Source: Treponema sp. (GTDB lineage: Bacteria; Spirochaetota; Spirochaetia; Treponematales; Treponemataceae). From it: DNA of 6,115 nucleotides. The translations under genes were made by a program, and so were the position numbers. The stretch lies in contig JABUUX010000412.1 of NCBI GenBank assembly GCA_021442965.1, positions 1 through 6,115 on the forward strand. The letters are read 5' to 3'. Shown piece after piece: positions 4,994 to 6,115 of the stretch (within the stretch, counting starts at the first letter, position 1; every line of letters starts with the position of its first letter). The notes beneath the pieces are model-generated. The model saw only the letters and a program-made list of their open reading frames with translations, was not told the origin of the DNA and ran no database searches.

Positions 4994-5818
4994 ATGATTG
5001 AACCAACTAAACTAGCGGAACTTTCAGGCGGCCAGAAACGCCGTAAACTGGCTCTTACTTTTGGGGCTCTTGAAAGGGATATTGCGGGCATTGCAGAGAA
5101 GGGAACGGAATATTCCTTCAAAAATATGAGTCGTTCTGCTTATACAAAAAAAATAGCAGAGGTGCTTCTGAAAGATGAAAAACTACCGCAGGAAGCAGCT
5201 GAAGAAATAAAACGTCTTATTCAAGCAGAACCTTTTGATGAACTAAGGCTCTGCAATACAGCAAGGAATCATCTTTTAAGAATAATTGGAACATTCCCTG
5301 CAGAATGGGATTTAGTAATAGCTCCTCATAAATCTCCATTAGAAGAAGACGGTACAGTAAGGCAAAGAGAATGTTTTCCGGGAGTTTGTGTTTATGCAGA
5401 AGATATTCGTTCGCCTTTTAATATAGGTAGTATTTTTCGTACCGCAGAAGGAATGGGCGCTGAAAAAGTGATTCTTTCTCCTTTTTGTGTAGATCCGGAA
5501 CAGCCCAGAGCTATTAGAAGTGGAATGGGATGTATAGAAACTATGGGTTATGAAAGAAAATCTGTAGACGAACTGACGGAGGACGTTCCTGTTTTTGCAC
5601 TGGAAACGGGCGGTACACCAATAGAAGAATTTAAATTTCCGAAAAAAGGTGTTTGTATTATAGGTTCTGAAGAATTAGGAGTTAGCCCTCAAGCCTTGAA
5701 ACGAGCCACTTATGGACGTGTAACAATTCCAATGAAAGGATTGAAAGCAAGTCTGAATGTTGGAGTAGCATTTGGAATTTTAATGCAGAAATGGGTGGAG
5801 TCCTTGAAACAAAACTAA
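4994..5818 (+). CDS. SpoU/TrmH-family RNA 2'-O-methyltransferase
   Basis: The C-terminal half of this 274-residue protein is a SPOUT (trefoil-knot) methyltransferase that should transfer a methyl group from S-adenosylmethionine to a ribose 2'-OH of tRNA or rRNA. Motif 1 is NIGSIFRTAEGMGAE (143-157) with the conserved N143 and R149, motif 2 is IIGSEELGVSP (222-232), and motif 3 is IPMKGLKASLNVGVAFG (245-261) with S253-L-N255. All three are intact. Residues 1 to about 125 are charged and mostly helical and do not resemble the L30e-like substrate-binding domain of common TrmH/RlmB proteins, so the target RNA cannot be named. No Shine-Dalgarno sequence precedes ATG 4994. It lies 8 bases after the upstream stop, and an in-frame stop at 4970 excludes a longer ATG start, so translation probably depends on coupling. 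Its TAA overlaps the stop of the convergent gene. Confidence 0.86.
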   Translation: MIEPTKLAELSGGQKRRKLALTFGALERDIAGIAEKGTEYSFKNMSRSAYTKKIAEVLLKDEKLPQEAAEEIKRLIQAEPFDELRLCNTARNHLLRIIGTFPAEWDLVIAPHKSPLEEDGTVRQRECFPGVCVYAEDIRSPFNIGSIFRTAEGMGAEKVILSPFCVDPEQPRAIRSGMGCIETMGYERKSVDELTEDVPVFALETGGTPIEEFKFPKKGVCIIGSEELGVSPQALKRATYGRVTIPMKGLKASLNVGVAFGILMQKWVESLKQN

Positions 5819-6115
5819 CGGGTTTTGAGGTAGGCTTCTTCAGCCATTGATGCCAGCTTGGCAAATTTTTCTTCTGTAATAATATTAAACTGCCTAAGAA
5901 TAGTTTTATCTACCTGATAAAAGTCTATGGATTTTTCATTGTAGCGAGCCATCATATCAGCAATATAAATAATGGAAACTGATTTGGAAATTTCACGAGG
6001 AGCGTAAATAGGGTCGTGATGAAAAAGTATGGTCGAAGCCAAAGAGTCAGGAAGATTCCATTTTTTTGCAACAAGATACCCCATATAACTATGGTTTAAA
6101 CCAGAGGATAAGGCA
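5815..6115 (-). CDS. HDOD-domain protein, C-terminal part (5' end outside window)
   Basis: On the minus strand the frame is open from the window edge to a TAG at 5817-5815, giving 99 C-terminal residues; the ATG at 6084 is internal because coding similarity continues upstream of it (ALSSGLNHSY). The visible part fits the end of an HDOD domain: G-L-N-H-S-Y-M-G (about 5-12), W-N-L-P (about 19-22) and the HH pair in ILFHHDP (about 29-35), then helices with IIYIADMMARY and a charged tail. HDOD domains are HD-like regulatory modules often found in bacterial signalling proteins, and most lack the full metal-dependent hydrolase site. Whether this protein carries other domains upstream cannot be seen; an HD-type hydrolase is the alternative. 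Its end overlaps that of the convergent methyltransferase by 4 bases, with no terminator in between. Confidence 0.72.
   Translation of the reverse strand, partial: ALSSGLNHSYMGYLVAKKWNLPDSLASTILFHHDPIYAPREISKSVSIIYIADMMARYNEKSIDFYQVDKTILRQFNIITEEKFAKLASMAEEAYLKTR

Overview
The window looks like chromosomal housekeeping DNA from a low-GC spirochaete, most probably a Treponema. Three things suggest this. The beta subunit of phenylalanyl-tRNA synthetase is of the archaeal/eukaryotic type that spirochaetes are known to carry. A flagellar anti-sigma-28 factor (FlgM) is present. Several ORFs have the look of spirochaete envelope proteins. This is family recognition by eye; no search was run. No mobile element, CRISPR array, rRNA or tRNA gene was seen, and no gene-free stretch exceeds about 100 bases.

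Layout, left to right. (1) 1-2632, plus strand: the 3' part of pheT, then after 14 bases a GTG-started exported protein resembling a small outer-membrane beta-barrel, then a metallophosphoesterase lipoprotein whose ATG shares one base with the previous stop (TGATG). These three read as one transcript. (2) 2633-3812, plus strand: a possible sigma-70 promoter, rsmI (16S rRNA 2'-O-methyltransferase, short form), flgM, and a strong intrinsic terminator. Two matches to the sigma-28 promoter consensus lie in the 3' part of rsmI, upstream of flgM, so flgM is probably transcribed by the sigma factor its product inhibits. (3) 3837-5818, plus strand: a diverged member of the iron-containing alcohol dehydrogenase family, followed 8 bases later by a SpoU/TrmH-type RNA methyltransferase with an unusual N-terminal region. 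(4) 5815-6115, minus strand: the C-terminal part of an HDOD-domain protein, converging on the methyltransferase with a 4-base overlap of the two stop codons.

The most notable object is the dehydrogenase-family protein at 3837-4985. Its reading frame is intact and the family fold is recognisable, but by eye three of the four metal ligands and both signature nucleotide-binding motifs are replaced. It looks like a maintained pseudoenzyme or a protein repurposed for another task, paired with an RNA methyltransferase. The second is the apparent sigma-28 control region hidden inside rsmI, including an exact GCCGATAA box next to a 14-base perfect palindrome.
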